This document shows, in pieces, positions 7,465 to 17,941 of a stretch of 64,000 nt of DNA (position 1 is its first letter; each line of letters begins with the position of its first letter). Origin of the DNA: Longimicrobiales bacterium (GTDB taxonomy: Bacteria; Gemmatimonadota; Gemmatimonadetes; Longimicrobiales; Gaopeijiaceae); the NCBI GenBank assembly GCA_029245345.1, contig JAQWPM010000019.1, positions 148,889 through 212,888 of the forward strand. Direction: 5' to 3'. The position numbers were made by a program, and so were the translations under genes. The notes under the pieces were generated by a model. It worked only from the letters and a program-made list of their open reading frames with translations, was not told where the DNA came from and ran no database searches.

Positions 7465-9924
7465 CTATGGATGCCGCTGTGCGGCGCCACTGGTGATTCC
7501 GTCCGTCTCTACGTCGGGTGCAAGCTGCATGAGGAATGCGTCACTCGTGACCACTCCCATGATGAATTCTGACATGCGGTAGTCGTTACCGGCTGCCCGC
7601 GCTCCGATTGCGCGCACTGTCGGCTGATCAAAGTGTTCAACACGGCGCCCCAGGGCATAGGCCATGAGGTTTTCGGTGAACGTCCGAATGAGCGGAATCG
7701 GCCGAGCGACGAGAGCACGCTGCAGCTCCATCGGACTCGTGATCGAGGTGCCGTCGTAAAGCTTCCCCTGTGTGTCGAGCGGCATTCCGTTCTCGCGAAT
7801 GCGCCACCGCCCCGTCACGTCAAAGTTGTCGAGCGCCAGGCCGATTGGATCCATGAATCGATGACATGAATTACATGTCGGGTTCTCGCTGTGGATCTCC
7901 ATCCGCTCACGTGTCGTCCGGAAACGGCCGTCTTCGGCGGCCTCGGTCTCTTCCAGATCTGGGATCCCCGGTGGCGGCGGTGGCGGGGGCGTTCCGAGAA
8001 GCACCTCCATGACCCACTTGCCACGAAGCACCGGTGAGGTGCGCCCAGCGTGCGACGTGAGCGTGAGCACACTCCCATGCCCTAATACGCCCCGGCGGGT
8101 TTCGTCAGGGTACTCGACCCGCCGAAAGTGCTCACCTGTCACGCCATCGATCCCGTAGTGCTTGGCCAGGCGTTCATTCAAATAGGTATAGTCCGCCGCG
8201 TATAGGTCCAGCGCACTGCGGTCTTCTCGGACGAGACTACTGAAGAAGAGTTCAGTCTCCCGCCGCATGGCGTCAGCCAACTGTTGATGAAAATCCGGGA
8301 AAAGAAGACGATCCGGATGGACCTTCTCCAAGTCGTCCAACCGAAGCCACTGAGCAGCAAAACGGGTGCCGAGCGCTTCAGCCCGCGGGTCGGCCAACAT
8401 GCGTAGGACCTGACTCTGATACACGTCCTCATCGCTCAGAGCGCCCCGCTCCGCGAAGGCCAGAAGTTCTGAGTCGGGCGGCGTACCCCACAGAAAGAAC
8501 GACAACCGCGAGGCCACGGCCGCATCGCTCAGGCGGTACGGCTGACCCGGCGTGATCGCCCCAGCCGGCTCTTCGAAACGGAAGACGAAGTCTGGGCTGG
8601 CGAGCATGGCCTCCAGGGCTGTGCGGACGCCCCGCTCGAATCCGGCCTCGGATTCGCCCATCTCATAGAAGCCCATCAAGCCGTCGATGTCCGCGCCCGT
8701 TACGGGTCTGCGAAAGGCCCGTCGGGCAAGTCGAGTCAGAATGTTCTCGGCACACGGGCGCGCCTCTGCACGAGACGCCGGCCGGCAAGTGAAGATCCTG
8801 TCGCGACTCGGCGTGTCCGATACACCCTGCACGTTGTAGGGTCCGACCACGGCCAGGTCCTTGAGGTGCGCGACTGCGGTGACCCCATATCCGTTCACGC
8901 CCACCTGACGGTCTGACAGCGACCACTCGTGGGGGGAGACCAAGTCCTCCTTGGGCCCCTCGCTCTGCTGGAGAAACGCCGCTGTCACTCGATGTGGGCC
9001 CGCCGGGATGAACACCGGCTCGGAGCGCATGTTTGCCCCGTTCGGGTCCGATACGTCCATCCATCGATCGACATCGAGGAGTTGGACGCGGGCGCCGTCC
9101 ACCGACAGCTCGATCTGCTCTCCAGCGGTCGTTCCCCCGAAGAAGCCACCGGTCGTCGTGTGCTCGAACGCCATGTTGAAGACGTACTCAGCGTCCGCTG
9201 GGAAGGTGTGCGAGACGGAGATTCCACCCCGAGTCCCGAACGGAGCCCCCTCGATGCGGTCCCACTGGGTCACGTATCCCGCATTCGTGTACGTCGAGGT
9301 GCTCGGCAGCGCTTCCGTATCACCCACGGCAAGTCGGCTGATCTCACTGGCCGCGTTCATGTAAGAATCGAGGAGCGTCGCGGACAGCAGTTGCACATCC
9401 GCGATGTTGTCGAAGTTGGCACTCTTCGTGTCGAGCGGCAGGTATGCCCCCGCGTCCACGTTCAGTGCCAAAAGGTCCTGAATGGACCTTTCGTATTCGA
9501 CCCGATTCAAGCGTTGAAACGTGCGTGCGCCCGGATTCGGATTCGCAGCCGCCGTCGCGTCCAAGCGCGCTTCCAGTCCCTCCACCAAACGGAGCAACGT
9601 GTCACCCGAAGGGCGCCGAGCCCCGGGCGGAGGCATCATCTCGGCTCGGAGCTTCCGCACCATGCGCTCGGCCACGACAGCGTTGGTCTCCGGGGCCGAG
9701 GCGTCAAAGCCCTCTAGAGAGAGATTACCCGTAAGGCGACGGTCACTGTGACAACGAACGCAATACTGCTGGACAACCTCGTTCTCCTCGAGGGATACGT
9801 CCGTGGCCTCGCCCACCCCGATAAGGGTCGCGGAATGAACCAGATGATCTGTGGCACCAGGGATCGACTCACTCGCAACAATTAGCACCACGCCTAGCGC
9901 CGACATGGCGGTGAGTATTCTCAT
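7465..9924 (-). CDS. DUF1592/DUF1588 multidomain c-type cytochrome
   Basis: The 819-residue exported protein has a planctomycete-type cytochrome domain near the N-terminus with a haem motif CVRCH at 55-59. A DUF1587/DUF1595/DUF1592/DUF1588/DUF1585 series follows, and a second haem-type motif CNSCH sits at 684-688 (CNSCHRFMDPIGLALDNFD). A carbohydrate-binding-like beta domain is likely around 215-330. It is the first gene of the operon, with GGAGG 6 nt before the ATG and a good -10 box upstream. The family is widespread in Planctomycetota, Verrucomicrobiota and Acidobacteriota, but its substrate is not established. Confidence 0.9.
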   Translation of the reverse strand: MRILTAMSALGVVLIVASESIPGATDHLVHSATLIGVGEATDVSLEENEVVQQYCVRCHSDRRLTGNLSLEGFDASAPETNAVVAERMVRKLRAEMMPPPGARRPSGDTLLRLVEGLEARLDATAAANPNPGARTFQRLNRVEYERSIQDLLALNVDAGAYLPLDTKSANFDNIADVQLLSATLLDSYMNAASEISRLAVGDTEALPSTSTYTNAGYVTQWDRIEGAPFGTRGGISVSHTFPADAEYVFNMAFEHTTTGGFFGGTTAGEQIELSVDGARVQLLDVDRWMDVSDPNGANMRSEPVFIPAGPHRVTAAFLQQSEGPKEDLVSPHEWSLSDRQVGVNGYGVTAVAHLKDLAVVGPYNVQGVSDTPSRDRIFTCRPASRAEARPCAENILTRLARRAFRRPVTGADIDGLMGFYEMGESEAGFERGVRTALEAMLASPDFVFRFEEPAGAITPGQPYRLSDAAVASRLSFFLWGTPPDSELLAFAERGALSDEDVYQSQVLRMLADPRAEALGTRFAAQWLRLDDLEKVHPDRLLFPDFHQQLADAMRRETELFFSSLVREDRSALDLYAADYTYLNERLAKHYGIDGVTGEHFRRVEYPDETRRGVLGHGSVLTLTSHAGRTSPVLRGKWVMEVLLGTPPPPPPPGIPDLEETEAAEDGRFRTTRERMEIHSENPTCNSCHRFMDPIGLALDNFDVTGRWRIRENGMPLDTQGKLYDGTSITSPMELQRALVARPIPLIRTFTENLMAYALGRRVEHFDQPTVRAIGARAAGNDYRMSEFIMGVVTSDAFLMQLAPDVETDGITSGAAQRHP

Positions 9925-9971
9925 TCAGCAGCCTCCGAACGGGCCCGCATCCGTGTAATCATACAGCTGAT

Positions 9972-10000
9972 ATTATACCCTGCGGTATCGAACCAGGCCA
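9972..10000 (-). promoter_or_regulatory. probable promoter of the DUF1592 operon
   Basis: On the minus strand a perfect -10 hexamer TATAAT (9977-9972) lies about 48 nt upstream of the DUF1592 start, in an otherwise GC-rich gap. The -35 at a 17-nt spacing reads TGGCCT and is weak. This is the only gap between apt and the five-gene operon, so a promoter is expected here. Confidence 0.45.
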
Positions 10001-10087
10001 CGGTGTCTCCAGATGTCGGGGAGGCCCATCAAGGAGTCCGGAGCTGCTCGGATCGAGATCCAGTCCGCGAGGATTCGTGCGGCTTCT

Positions 10088-10618
10088 TCAGTCATTCGCC
10101 TCGAACGCGCAGAGCGCGTGGGCTTCGCACCCTGACGCCCTGAGCCGATCCGCGCCCCCTAGGTCGGGCAGGTCGATCACGAAGCACGCTTCGGGCACGA
10201 CCCCTCCGGACCGGCGAATCAGCTCAAGCGCAGCAATCGCTGTCCCGCCGGTGGCGATCAAGTCGTCGATCAGTAGTACTTGGTTCCCGTCCTGGATGGC
10301 TCCGACGTGGACCTCTATCCTGTCCGTGCCGTACTCGAGTTCGTAATTGATCCCGATCACGTCACCAGGGAGTTTCCCCGCCTTTCGGATGGGAATGAAG
10401 CCGACGCCGAGCGCATAGGCCACGGCGGTCCCGAAGATGAAGCCACGGGCCTCGATGCCGGCGACCAGGTCGACCGGTTGGTCCTTGTAACGAGCCACGA
10501 TGGCGTCGACGGCCTCCCGCAGTCCGGCAGCGTTCTCTAAGAGTCCGGTCACGTCCCGAAATAGAATTCCCGGCTTCGGGTAATCGGGGACCGTGCGGAT
10601 ATAGGATTTGATAGACAT
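10088..10618 (-). CDS. apt: adenine phosphoribosyltransferase
   Basis: The 176-residue protein converts adenine and PRPP to AMP in purine salvage. The PRPP-binding loop LLIDDLIATGGTA lies at about 115-127, and the N-terminal DYPKPGILFRDVTGLL segment is diagnostic for Apt. The family is usually 170-180 residues, which supports the start at 10618; a longer reading to 10780 runs through the groEL terminator. No clear Shine-Dalgarno sequence is visible. It lies downstream of groEL, from which it is separated by a hairpin. Confidence 0.95.
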   Translation of the reverse strand: MSIKSYIRTVPDYPKPGILFRDVTGLLENAAGLREAVDAIVARYKDQPVDLVAGIEARGFIFGTAVAYALGVGFIPIRKAGKLPGDVIGINYELEYGTDRIEVHVGAIQDGNQVLLIDDLIATGGTAIAALELIRRSGGVVPEACFVIDLPDLGGADRLRASGCEAHALCAFEAND

Positions 10619-10649
10619 GCCGGAAGATAAGACGACCCTGCACGAACAA

Positions 10650-10679
10650 CGGCCCGGCCACCTTTCGGTGACCGGGCCG
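10650..10679 (-). terminator. hairpin terminator after groEL
   Basis: A 13-bp stem with one wobble and a TTTC-type loop (arms 10650-10662 and 10667-10679) lies between the groEL stop and apt. On the minus strand it is followed by TTGTTCGTG, a weak U-tract, so termination may be partial and allow read-through into apt. Confidence 0.6.
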
Positions 10680-10706
10680 CGTTCGTACCCATTAGAACTG
10701 CTTGGG

Positions 10707-12350
<1,644 letters not shown>

Positions 12351-12369
12351 CTAGTCGATTGCGATTGCG

Positions 12370-12672
12370 TTACGGAACGATGGCGAGAATGTCGGATTCG
12401 CGGAGGATGAGGTATTCCTCACCGCCCAGCGTGACATCGGTGCCGCTGTACTTCCCGTACAGCACCTTGTCGCCAACACTCACGTCCATCTCGAGCCGGG
12501 CACCCTCATCAGAGAGCTTTCCCGGACCGACGGCGATGACTTCACCCTGGGAGGGCTTTTCTTTCGCCGTATCGGGGATGTAGAGGCCACCCCGCATCTG
12601 CTCGGCTTCGTCGAGCGGCATTACGACCACGCGGTCAGCAAGTGGCTTGACCTCATTCGCGGCGTTACCCAT
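12370..12672 (-). CDS. groS: co-chaperonin GroES
   Basis: The 100-residue product carries GroES hallmarks: [15 protein letters not shown] near the N-terminus, the mobile loop with [14 protein letters not shown], and [14 protein letters not shown]. It caps GroEL in the folding cycle. The ATG at 12672 has AGGAG 8 nt upstream, and the family normally starts close to K-PL-x-DRV. An alternative start at 12732 would run into the CIRCE element and is rejected. It is the first gene of the groESL operon. Confidence 0.96.
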   Translation of the reverse strand: MGNAANEVKPLADRVVVMPLDEAEQMRGGLYIPDTAKEKPSQGEVIAVGPGKLSDEGARLEMDVSVGDKVLYGKYSGTDVTLGGEEYLILRESDILAIVP

Positions 12673-12721
12673 TGGCCATACTCCTACTTGAAATGGGGCA
12701 TTGATAGGCAGGTTTTCCAGG

Positions 12722-12748
12722 TTGGCACTCATTGTATCTGAGTGCTAA
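12722..12748. promoter_or_regulatory. CIRCE operator (HrcA site)
   Basis: TTGGCACTC (12722-12730), a 9-nt spacer and GAGTGCTAA (12740-12748) match the CIRCE consensus TTAGCACTC-N9-GAGTGCTAA with one mismatch. It sits 50 nt upstream of groES, the usual place for HrcA-controlled heat-shock operons. No hrcA gene is in the window. Confidence 0.95.
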
Positions 12749-13118
12749 CAGGGAAATAACTTCGCCGGGAATGCGGGGGTGTCAAGCGACCGGATGGGCG
12801 ACCGGCCCATCCCCCGGGAGCCCCGATTCCGCGCGCCTGACAAAGGAGCGTCTGTAGAGGCACTACTCCGCTGGAGGCCACCAGGCAGAGTCCAACAGGC
12901 GGACGAAAAGAAGTGGAGCATGCCGAGGGTCATCGCCGCCGGCATTACACGGGCCCATCCGGCAGGCTGCGTGCCCACAGGTGCCCCGACGAACAAACTC
13001 AAGAGGGCCGGGGACGCGGCCGAGTCGGCGTGAGGCAAGCGGAGCACCCGGCCTCACTGGCGACGCGGGGCGAGATCCCCCATCCTGGGCGCTTACCGCT
13101 CCAAACCGAGGTGACTCC
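12749..13118. other. 370-nt divergent intergenic region
   Basis: This gap separates the minus-strand groESL operon from the plus-strand metalloprotease gene and must hold both promoters. I see no convincing coding frame, RNA gene or repeat. A small inverted repeat ATGGGC-GACCG-GCCCAT occurs near 12793, of unknown meaning. Confidence 0.5.
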
Positions 13119-15695
13119 ATGTCGTTCCGCGTACCACGACTCCTTTTTGCGCTCCTAGCCGTTTCCGCCCTCGCGCTCTCCCCCACCCAGGCGACAGCCC
13201 AGGAGGACGAACTCCCCACCATCGAATCGAAGACGGAGGGCACGCAGGCCTTCACTGGCTTCTTCAACCTGTACTGGGACGACGGAACGGGTGCCTTCTA
13301 TTGGGAGATCGACAAGCTCGACACGGAGTTCCTCTATCAGATCTCGATGGGCTCAGGCTTGGGCAGCAACCCGGTAGGTATCGATCGGGGTCAGCTCGGC
13401 GGGGCTTACATCCTGTCCGCCAAACGAATCGGCCCACGCGTTCTTCTCATGGAGCCGAACTATCGGTTCCGCGCGATCTCTGAGAATCCGGCTGAGGTGG
13501 ATGCGGTACGTGACGCCTTCGCGCCGTCCGTGCATTGGGGTTTCGACATCGTAGCTCAGAGCGATGACCGTGTGCTGGTGGACGCGACTTCGTTCTTCCT
13601 CCGGGATGCTCGTGGCATCGCTGACCAAATCGCCGCGCGTAATCAAGGAACTTTCACGCTCGATCGCAGTCGCAGCGCGATCCACTTACCAGCGACTCGT
13701 GCGTTCCCAGAGAACATCGAAGTGGAGGCGACGCTCACGTTCACGAGTAGCGACCCTGGTTTTCTAGTTCGCAGTGTCGCTGCGAGTGGTGGAGCGATCA
13801 CGCTCCGGCAGCATCATTCGTTCATCGCCCTGCCCGACAACGCTTATGAGACGAGGGTCGCAGATCCTCGGGTGGGCGTGCAGGGTCCGACCATCGCCGA
13901 TTACGGGACGGCGATCGACGAAGATCTCCGAGTCCGTTGGGTCGCGCGGCATCGCCTCGAGCGGACGGATCCGATCGCCGAGCGCTCAGCCGCGGTCGAT
14001 CCCATCGTCTACTACGTGGATCCCGGTACTCCAGAGCCCGTCCGCAGCGCCCTGATCGAGGGAGCCCGCTGGTGGAACACCGCATTCGAAGCGGCTGGTT
14101 TCATCGATGGTTTTCAGGTCGAAGTGCTTCCTGACGGCATTGATTCTCAAGATGTCCGCTACAACATGATCCACTGGACGCACCGGCGGACACGCGGCTA
14201 CTCCTACGGCAACACCATCACCGACCCGCGCACCGGCGAGATCATCCGGGGCGTCGTCAATTTGGGCTCACTGCGCCTTCGCCAGGACTACCTACACGGC
14301 CAGGGTATGGTGCCTCCCTTCAGCGGCGGCGGCATTACCGAACAGGATTTCCTGTCCGCCATGCCGGGTTCGCTGGAGTCCGGATGTGAGTACTACGAAT
14401 CCTGTGCCGAGTTTGAAGCGGCGCCCAACTTCGAATACCTGGCACAAGTGGCTCCCGAGTCGGACGCCGTCGAGATGGCCCTCGCACGGGTGCGGCAACT
14501 GTCCGCCCATGAGGTCGGGCACACGATCGGATTCCCGCACAACTACATGGCAAGCGCATACGGCCGGGAGAGTGTGATGGACTATCCGGCGCCATACGCC
14601 CAAATAGACCGGAACGGCCAGATCGACCTCTCGAATGCATACGTACAACGCATCGGGAAGTACGACGAACTCAGCGTGAACTGGCTCTACCGAGACTTTC
14701 CGGCGGGGACGGACGAGGTTGCCGCGCTACGAGAGATCGCAGACCAGGGCGTCGCGGAAGGGCTCGTCTATATGGGCCACACGAACAACAACTTCATCGG
14801 CGCAGCCCATCAATACGCCAGCGTATGGGACAACGGCTCCAACTTGGTTGACCACCTTAAACTCGAGATTCGCATTCGTGACATCGGGCTGGACAACTTC
14901 GGGCCGGATGCCATCAGAGACGGCGAGCCGCTTTCGAACCTCGAGTACGTGCTCCTGCCGCTCTACATGCACCACCGCTTCCAGCTCCGCTCCGCAGCCC
15001 AGAGTCTGGGCGGTGCGGATTATCGTTACGCCCTGAAGGGTGATGGACAGACGCCGTTCACCGTCGTCGACGCAGACGAGCAGCGTGACGCCCTGGAGAC
15101 GATCCTGTCCACGTTGAGCGTGGACTTCCTCGCCTTGCCCGACAACATCCTCGAGCTCCTCCCGCCCCCGGCGTATCGGCATGCGGATGGCGAGTCCTTC
15201 CCGGGCAACACCGAACTCATCTTCGACCCCCTTGGTGCGGCCGGTGCCGCGGCGGCCTTCGCAGTGGGAGAGATCCTGCAGCCGCAGCGCATGGCTCGAC
15301 TCGTTCTTTACGGCAGTCAGGGTGACTATCCCGATCTTGAGGAGGTCACGGACCGGCTGCTGGACGCGACCTGGGGTGTGGCAACGCCGAGCAACGAATA
15401 TCAGGCGCAGGTTCTCCACACCGTACAGCGGGCCGTGGCCGACAAAATGATGCAGCAGGCCAGTCGTTCGCAGACGGCCGCGGAAGTGCGCGCGGTACTC
15501 GCGGACCGGATCGATCAGCTCGCCGCTGGAATCGAGGCCGCAGGCTCCGCAACACCTCACGAGCGCCTAGTGGCCGCAGATATTCGCCGCTGGCAGTCGC
15601 GCATCGAAAACACGATTCCTGGGCCAACGCTGCAGATGCCCGCTGGTGACCCGATCGGCGGAAGCAGCCGGAGCGGCGGCAGAGGCAACAACTAG
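13119..15695 (+). CDS. exported zinc metalloprotease (DUF5117/DUF4953 type)
   Basis: The 858-residue protein starts with a signal peptide (LLFALLAVSALALSPTQATA). The zinc site HEVGHTIGFPH lies at 464-474, fitting the HExxHxxGxxH metzincin motif. The N-terminal half (DUF5117-like, with FNLYWDDGTGAFYWEIDKL) and the long segment before the zinc site match large secreted proteases common in Gemmatimonadota and Bacteroidota. The ATG has GAGG 7 nt upstream; a longer frame from 12981 lacks signal-peptide logic. It probably degrades proteins in the periplasm or outside the cell. It is monocistronic here. Confidence 0.88.
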   Translation: MSFRVPRLLFALLAVSALALSPTQATAQEDELPTIESKTEGTQAFTGFFNLYWDDGTGAFYWEIDKLDTEFLYQISMGSGLGSNPVGIDRGQLGGAYILSAKRIGPRVLLMEPNYRFRAISENPAEVDAVRDAFAPSVHWGFDIVAQSDDRVLVDATSFFLRDARGIADQIAARNQGTFTLDRSRSAIHLPATRAFPENIEVEATLTFTSSDPGFLVRSVAASGGAITLRQHHSFIALPDNAYETRVADPRVGVQGPTIADYGTAIDEDLRVRWVARHRLERTDPIAERSAAVDPIVYYVDPGTPEPVRSALIEGARWWNTAFEAAGFIDGFQVEVLPDGIDSQDVRYNMIHWTHRRTRGYSYGNTITDPRTGEIIRGVVNLGSLRLRQDYLHGQGMVPPFSGGGITEQDFLSAMPGSLESGCEYYESCAEFEAAPNFEYLAQVAPESDAVEMALARVRQLSAHEVGHTIGFPHNYMASAYGRESVMDYPAPYAQIDRNGQIDLSNAYVQRIGKYDELSVNWLYRDFPAGTDEVAALREIADQGVAEGLVYMGHTNNNFIGAAHQYASVWDNGSNLVDHLKLEIRIRDIGLDNFGPDAIRDGEPLSNLEYVLLPLYMHHRFQLRSAAQSLGGADYRYALKGDGQTPFTVVDADEQRDALETILSTLSVDFLALPDNILELLPPPAYRHADGESFPGNTELIFDPLGAAGAAAAFAVGEILQPQRMARLVLYGSQGDYPDLEEVTDRLLDATWGVATPSNEYQAQVLHTVQRAVADKMMQQASRSQTAAEVRAVLADRIDQLAAGIEAAGSATPHERLVAADIRRWQSRIENTIPGPTLQMPAGDPIGGSSRSGGRGNN

Positions 15696-15868
15696 ATCGG
15701 GGACTCCGGTCTCGATCCCGCCAACAGCGGTGACTCGGGACCGGAACCCACCCGTCTCAGGGCGACGGAACCCGGGCGGGACTCCTACCCGTACGAACCA
15801 TAGGTTCCTCCGGGGCCATAAGACCCCGACGCATCTCATCCTGGCCCGGTCCACGCGGCATCACCACA

Positions 15869-16141
15869 GTGGATTGGGACGGAACAGGCACCTTCGCCCT
15901 GTTTCTCAGTTCAGGAGCGATTGGTATCGGCATCATCGCCCTGAAGGCTTACAAGGCCCAACTCGATTCCAAGCTCGAATGGGCGAAGCTGCAGCGGGTC
16001 GACGACAGCGTCGACGAAGACACGGCTGAGCACATACGGCAACTCGAGCGACAGGTCTAGCGCCTGACCGAGCGTGTGGACTTCACCGAGGATCTTCTCG
16101 GCGCAGGACAGGAGTCGCCAGAAGGCGGACCGACTCCTTAG
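15869..16141 (+). pseudogene. PspB-like membrane coiled-coil gene interrupted by an amber codon
   Basis: From GTG at 15869 the frame encodes a membrane helix (about residues 8-26) and a charged helix ending QLERQV, then TAG at 16058-16060. In the same frame after the stop it continues RLTERVDFTEDLLGAGQESP to TAG at 16139-16141. The continuation keeps coiled-coil character and matches the C-terminus of the intact gene at 18524-18793 (VERLDFTEKLLTPSESE). One CAG to TAG change explains the break. The gene is therefore either a recent nonsense pseudogene, an amber read-through gene or a sequence error. The start has no clear ribosome-binding site. Confidence 0.65.
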
Positions 16142-16154
16142 GCTTCAGGCGGGG

Positions 16155-17312
16155 TCAGCGCCCCGCCCCAGCGGGCACGTTGAGGAAGATCCGGTTTACG
16201 GCCCCGGAGTTCGCAGATCCAATCTCGGGAAACCCGTCGCCGTTGAGGTCACCTGCCGTGATACCGTAGGACGTATCGCGTTCCTCGCCGAGCCACTGCC
16301 CTTCCGTAACCCCTCCCGCACCGTCGTTGAAGTACACAGCGTTCCGTTCCCGGACGTTGCCGACGACGACGTCAGGCGCCCCGTCGCCATCGACATCAGT
16401 GACCACGACCGCGTAGGTCTGCTCGTTCCCACCAAACATGAGACCCGGAGCGAATGTCCCGTCGCCTCGCCCCATATATGTGGCGTTCGGCTCACCAATG
16501 TTCACCGCGACGATATCCAGCGTCCCGTTCCCGTCCAGGTCCGCTAGTGCCACGGAGCGGGTCTCGTCGCTCCCCGTGCCGAACTCCACGGCTCGGTCGA
16601 AGCCGAGATTTCCGTCGTTGATGAGGATCTGGTTCGCCTGTCCGTCACGGTTGGCGAGCACCAGGTCCGGGTGTCCGTCCGCATCGACATCTCCAATGGC
16701 GACGGCAATCGTGGATCCGTCGGCCTCACCAAACTCCACTTTGGGGCCGAAGTGTCCGGTCCCGTCATTCAGGTAGAACCCGTTCGCGGTACCGCGATTG
16801 GTAACAAAGACGTCCAGCGAACCGTCGCCGTTCAGGTCGTAGAGCTGCGCGCTCCGTGTTGGTTCAACCTCCGGACCCACAGACCACGCCAATTCGAAGC
16901 GACCGTGGCCGTCATTCAGGTACACCCAGTTCTCGGCTCGATCATTTCCGACCACGACGTCGACATCTCCGTCGTGGTCAAGATCCCCGGCCGGCGTTGC
17001 GTAGGTCGTCGCCTTTTCCGGACCCAGCGCGAAACCCACAGTGAACTGGCCTACACCATTGTTCAGGTAGACCTCGTTGAGTTGGGCCCAGTGCCGTCCG
17101 TTGGCGTAGATGACATCAAGGTCCTGGTCCCCGTCAACGTCCACGAAGGTGACCCCCGCCGTCAGATCCTCAGACGAACCCAAGATCGTCCGATTATTGG
17201 TCGTGAGCGCGCGAGTCTGGGCGTCGACCGGGCGAGGAGTGAGAACAAGGCACGCAGCCAAGGCGCAGCACATCCTAGTGCGTCGCACGGCCGGACATAG
17301 TTGAGAGATCAT
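16155..17312 (-). CDS. exported FG-GAP/VCBS repeat protein
   Basis: The 385-residue protein begins with a signal peptide (VRRTRMCCALAACLVLTP, cut near VDAQ). About seven FG-GAP/VCBS repeats follow, each with a Ca-binding-like D-x-D-x-D-G stretch: DVDGDQDLDV, DLDHDGDVDV, DLNGDGSLDV, DVDADGHPDL, DLDGNGTLDI, DVDGDGAPDV and DLNGDGFPEI. Such proteins fold as integrin-like propellers and usually act in adhesion or substrate binding at the cell surface. The start at 17312 gives a basic n-region; a later ATG at 17273 lacks it, and the long frame to 17657 runs through the csp gene. Its ligand is unknown. Confidence 0.85.
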   Translation of the reverse strand: MISQLCPAVRRTRMCCALAACLVLTPRPVDAQTRALTTNNRTILGSSEDLTAGVTFVDVDGDQDLDVIYANGRHWAQLNEVYLNNGVGQFTVGFALGPEKATTYATPAGDLDHDGDVDVVVGNDRAENWVYLNDGHGRFELAWSVGPEVEPTRSAQLYDLNGDGSLDVFVTNRGTANGFYLNDGTGHFGPKVEFGEADGSTIAVAIGDVDADGHPDLVLANRDGQANQILINDGNLGFDRAVEFGTGSDETRSVALADLDGNGTLDIVAVNIGEPNATYMGRGDGTFAPGLMFGGNEQTYAVVVTDVDGDGAPDVVVGNVRERNAVYFNDGAGGVTEGQWLGEERDTSYGITAGDLNGDGFPEIGSANSGAVNRIFLNVPAGAGR

Positions 17313-17356
17313 CCCAGAACATGTCGCAGAAAACGGGAAGCCGGCAACCGTAGGGA

Positions 17357-17395
17357 CAAAAAAAGAGACGCCCCGCGCAATGCGGGACGCCTCTT
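17357..17395 (-). terminator. intrinsic terminator of the cold-shock gene
   Basis: On the minus strand a GC-rich 12-bp stem (GAGGCGTCCCGC pairing with GCGGGGCGTCTC, with a wobble and one mismatch) is followed by a run of seven T. It lies 20 nt past the csp stop and separates it from the FG-GAP gene. Confidence 0.9.
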
Positions 17396-17415
17396 CTGTC
17401 CTTCTTAACCCAGAT

Positions 17416-17622
17416 CTAACTAGCGACCACGTTCTCAGCGGCCGGACCTTTGGCTCCTTCGACGATATCAAACTCGACCGAAGCTCCCTCGGCGAGGGTC
17501 TTGAAACCCTCGGCCTGGATCGCGCTGTGATGGACGAAGCAGTCCTTGCTTCCGTCCTCCGGCGTGATGAAGCCAAATCCCTTCTGATCGTTAAACCACT
17601 TAACGGTTCCCTTGGTACGCAT
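17416..17622 (-). CDS. cold-shock domain protein (CspA family)
   Basis: The 68-residue protein has the two RNA-binding motifs of the cold-shock domain, KGFGFITP (RNP1-like) and DCFVHHSAI (RNP2-like), within an otherwise canonical [17 protein letters not shown] start. It is an RNA chaperone binding single-stranded nucleic acid in the cytoplasm. AAGGAG lies 7 nt before the ATG. A longer frame to 17724 is rejected because the extra residues are not seen in this family. A strong terminator follows and a long leader precedes it. Confidence 0.96.
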   Translation of the reverse strand: MRTKGTVKWFNDQKGFGFITPEDGSKDCFVHHSAIQAEGFKTLAEGASVEFDIVEGAKGPAAENVVAS

Positions 17623-17941
17623 TTCGTGCGCTCCTTGGTGATGCGAGCCGGAATCACGTAAATACGTACTAACCGACCTGCTGATTGCGCGGCACTCCCG
17701 CGCGGGCGTGACCAACGTGGTCACAAATCCAAACGACGTCGACCTCCTAGAAACACGAGACCATCGCCGTCATTTTCAAAAATCAAGCCTCATCTCTGAT
17801 GACTCTTGTACGCCCAACCTTCGCGCATTTCCCCTGCCCTTGCAACGCCTAGGTGAGCTTTCTCATTCGGGCCCCATCCGAGGGGTTCGACTCGAAGAGT
17901 CTTAGCGACCCGTCCTCGCTCACGGGCGAGGCCCGAATCGC
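17623..17941 (-). promoter_or_regulatory. leader/intergenic region of the cold-shock gene with inverted repeats
   Basis: This 319-nt gap holds no coding frame I can support. Two inverted repeats stand out: ACGTA-AA-TACGT at 17656-17667 and GTGACCA-ACG-TGGTCAC at 17708-17724, both upstream of csp. Csp genes often have long structured leaders that respond to temperature, so these may be leader hairpins or operator sites. The exact promoter is not clear. Confidence 0.4.

Noticed and set aside
8929..9717. 262-codon plus-strand frame inside the DUF1592 gene
   Set aside because: Antisense shadow; no motif, and the opposite strand has haem motifs and a full domain series.
12779..13033. 84-codon plus-strand frame between groES and the metalloprotease
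   Set aside because: No ribosome site, no homology pattern and it precedes a well-supported start with GAGG.
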